DNA of 64,000 nt, taken from Rhytidiadelphus loreus (Eukaryota; Streptophyta; Bryopsida; Hypnales; Hylocomiaceae). Position 1 is the first letter of the stretch, and every line of letters starts with the position of its first letter. The notes beneath the pieces were generated by a model. The model was given only the letters and a program-made list of their open reading frames with translations, was not told the origin of the DNA and ran no database searches. The stretch is from contig OX344762.1 in assembly GCA_947034895.1 (NCBI GenBank), positions 29,368,760-29,432,759 of the forward strand, in the 5' to 3' direction. A program made the translations under genes and the position numbers. Positions 63,501 through 64,000 of the stretch are shown piece by piece.

Positions 63501-64000
63501 TTAATCAAGGTCTATTGGGTTATAATTCAATTTTTAAAACTCTAAAGTTTTATCTTTTTAATTAAGCACTATCGGAACCTAATTTTTTTGGTTTTTTGAA
63601 ATAAATTCTAAGTAAGAAACTAATCTAATGGTTAGAAAAAACAATCTAGCTAGCAAATTAAAAATACTCAATAAATAGTTCAACAGTCTATGCACTTCTT
63701 AGCAATTAGATGGTTTTCATTCAAGTTTTTTTTAGGCTTCCTTGAGTGTGTGTACAATAGATGGTGGTGTAAATTTTCTAATTGAAGTGATATTAATCTT
63801 TTTATACAATAAGATGTGTCAATTAGATAATAATGTAATTCCAACAATAGAAACAATTGATCAAAAAAGAAGTCCATAATGTGAAAAAAAGAATTTTATT
63901 AAAAGAGTGAAAATTGTATCAAAGATGTGCATTTCAAGGGTCAAAATACTATCTAAAAGCTAGGCTTATATTTTCCTGTGCTATGCTTTCATTGGCCCTT
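63501..64000. other. AT-rich intergenic DNA
   Basis: Nothing recognised to the end of the window. Confidence 0.5.

Overview
The window looks like intergenic, transposon-dense DNA from a eukaryotic nuclear genome, most likely a land plant or another streptophyte. That placement is inference. It rests on very AT-rich background, GC-richer islands with plant-like splice sites, and short non-autonomous elements with hallmarks common in plants: Mutator-like 9-11 bp target duplications, CACTA ends with 3-bp duplications, and PIF/Harbinger-like GAGCA(T/G)CTCC ends. I see no rRNA, tRNA, CRISPR, prokaryotic operon or organelle gene. No long open reading frame is convincing; the longest (146 codons) reads through a local direct repeat.

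Layout. 1-6.9 kb: AT-rich DNA with one Mutator-like element (A1) and a one-ended CACTA element. 7.3-8.65 kb: three elements nested inside one another (G2, then A2, then B1). 9.3-13.1 kb: a degenerate tandem array (about 175-bp unit) broken by D1, E1, a B fragment and E2. 13.1-17.05, 19.65-22.45 and 24.27-26.75 kb: GC-richer islands holding small C and L elements plus gene-like but unrecognised sequence. 18.18-19.40 kb: a TTAA-flanked element (I1). 23.8-24.7 kb: two adjacent Harbinger-like elements. 27.9-28.55 kb: a CACTA element with a palindromic divergent-TATA module. 32.8-38.3 kb: G elements, a TA-flanked MITE and a cluster of GGCGCC palindromes. 38.45-53.34 kb: two diverged copies (H+ and H-) of a roughly 3.7-kb TG...CA element in inverted orientation. 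H+ is broken by about 5 kb carrying a minisatellite and a truncated gene copy resembling the N-terminus of ERGIC/Erv46 cargo receptors. 54.5-56.24 kb: a degenerate array with units in both orientations. 60.2-63.0 kb: another B copy and a third, partial H copy (H3).

The most interesting signal is the H family. H- has exact ends and a 5-bp duplication (CACTA), and it splits a TTAA-flanked element that can be rejoined by comparison with paralogues. All three H copies keep a 78-nt open exon at the same place, ending at a GT splice donor, with differences concentrated at third codon positions. That suggests past or present coding constraint inside what otherwise looks like a solo LTR or non-autonomous element.

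Element families were defined by reading copies within this window against each other. No database was searched, so superfamily names are inferences from terminal motifs and target duplications.
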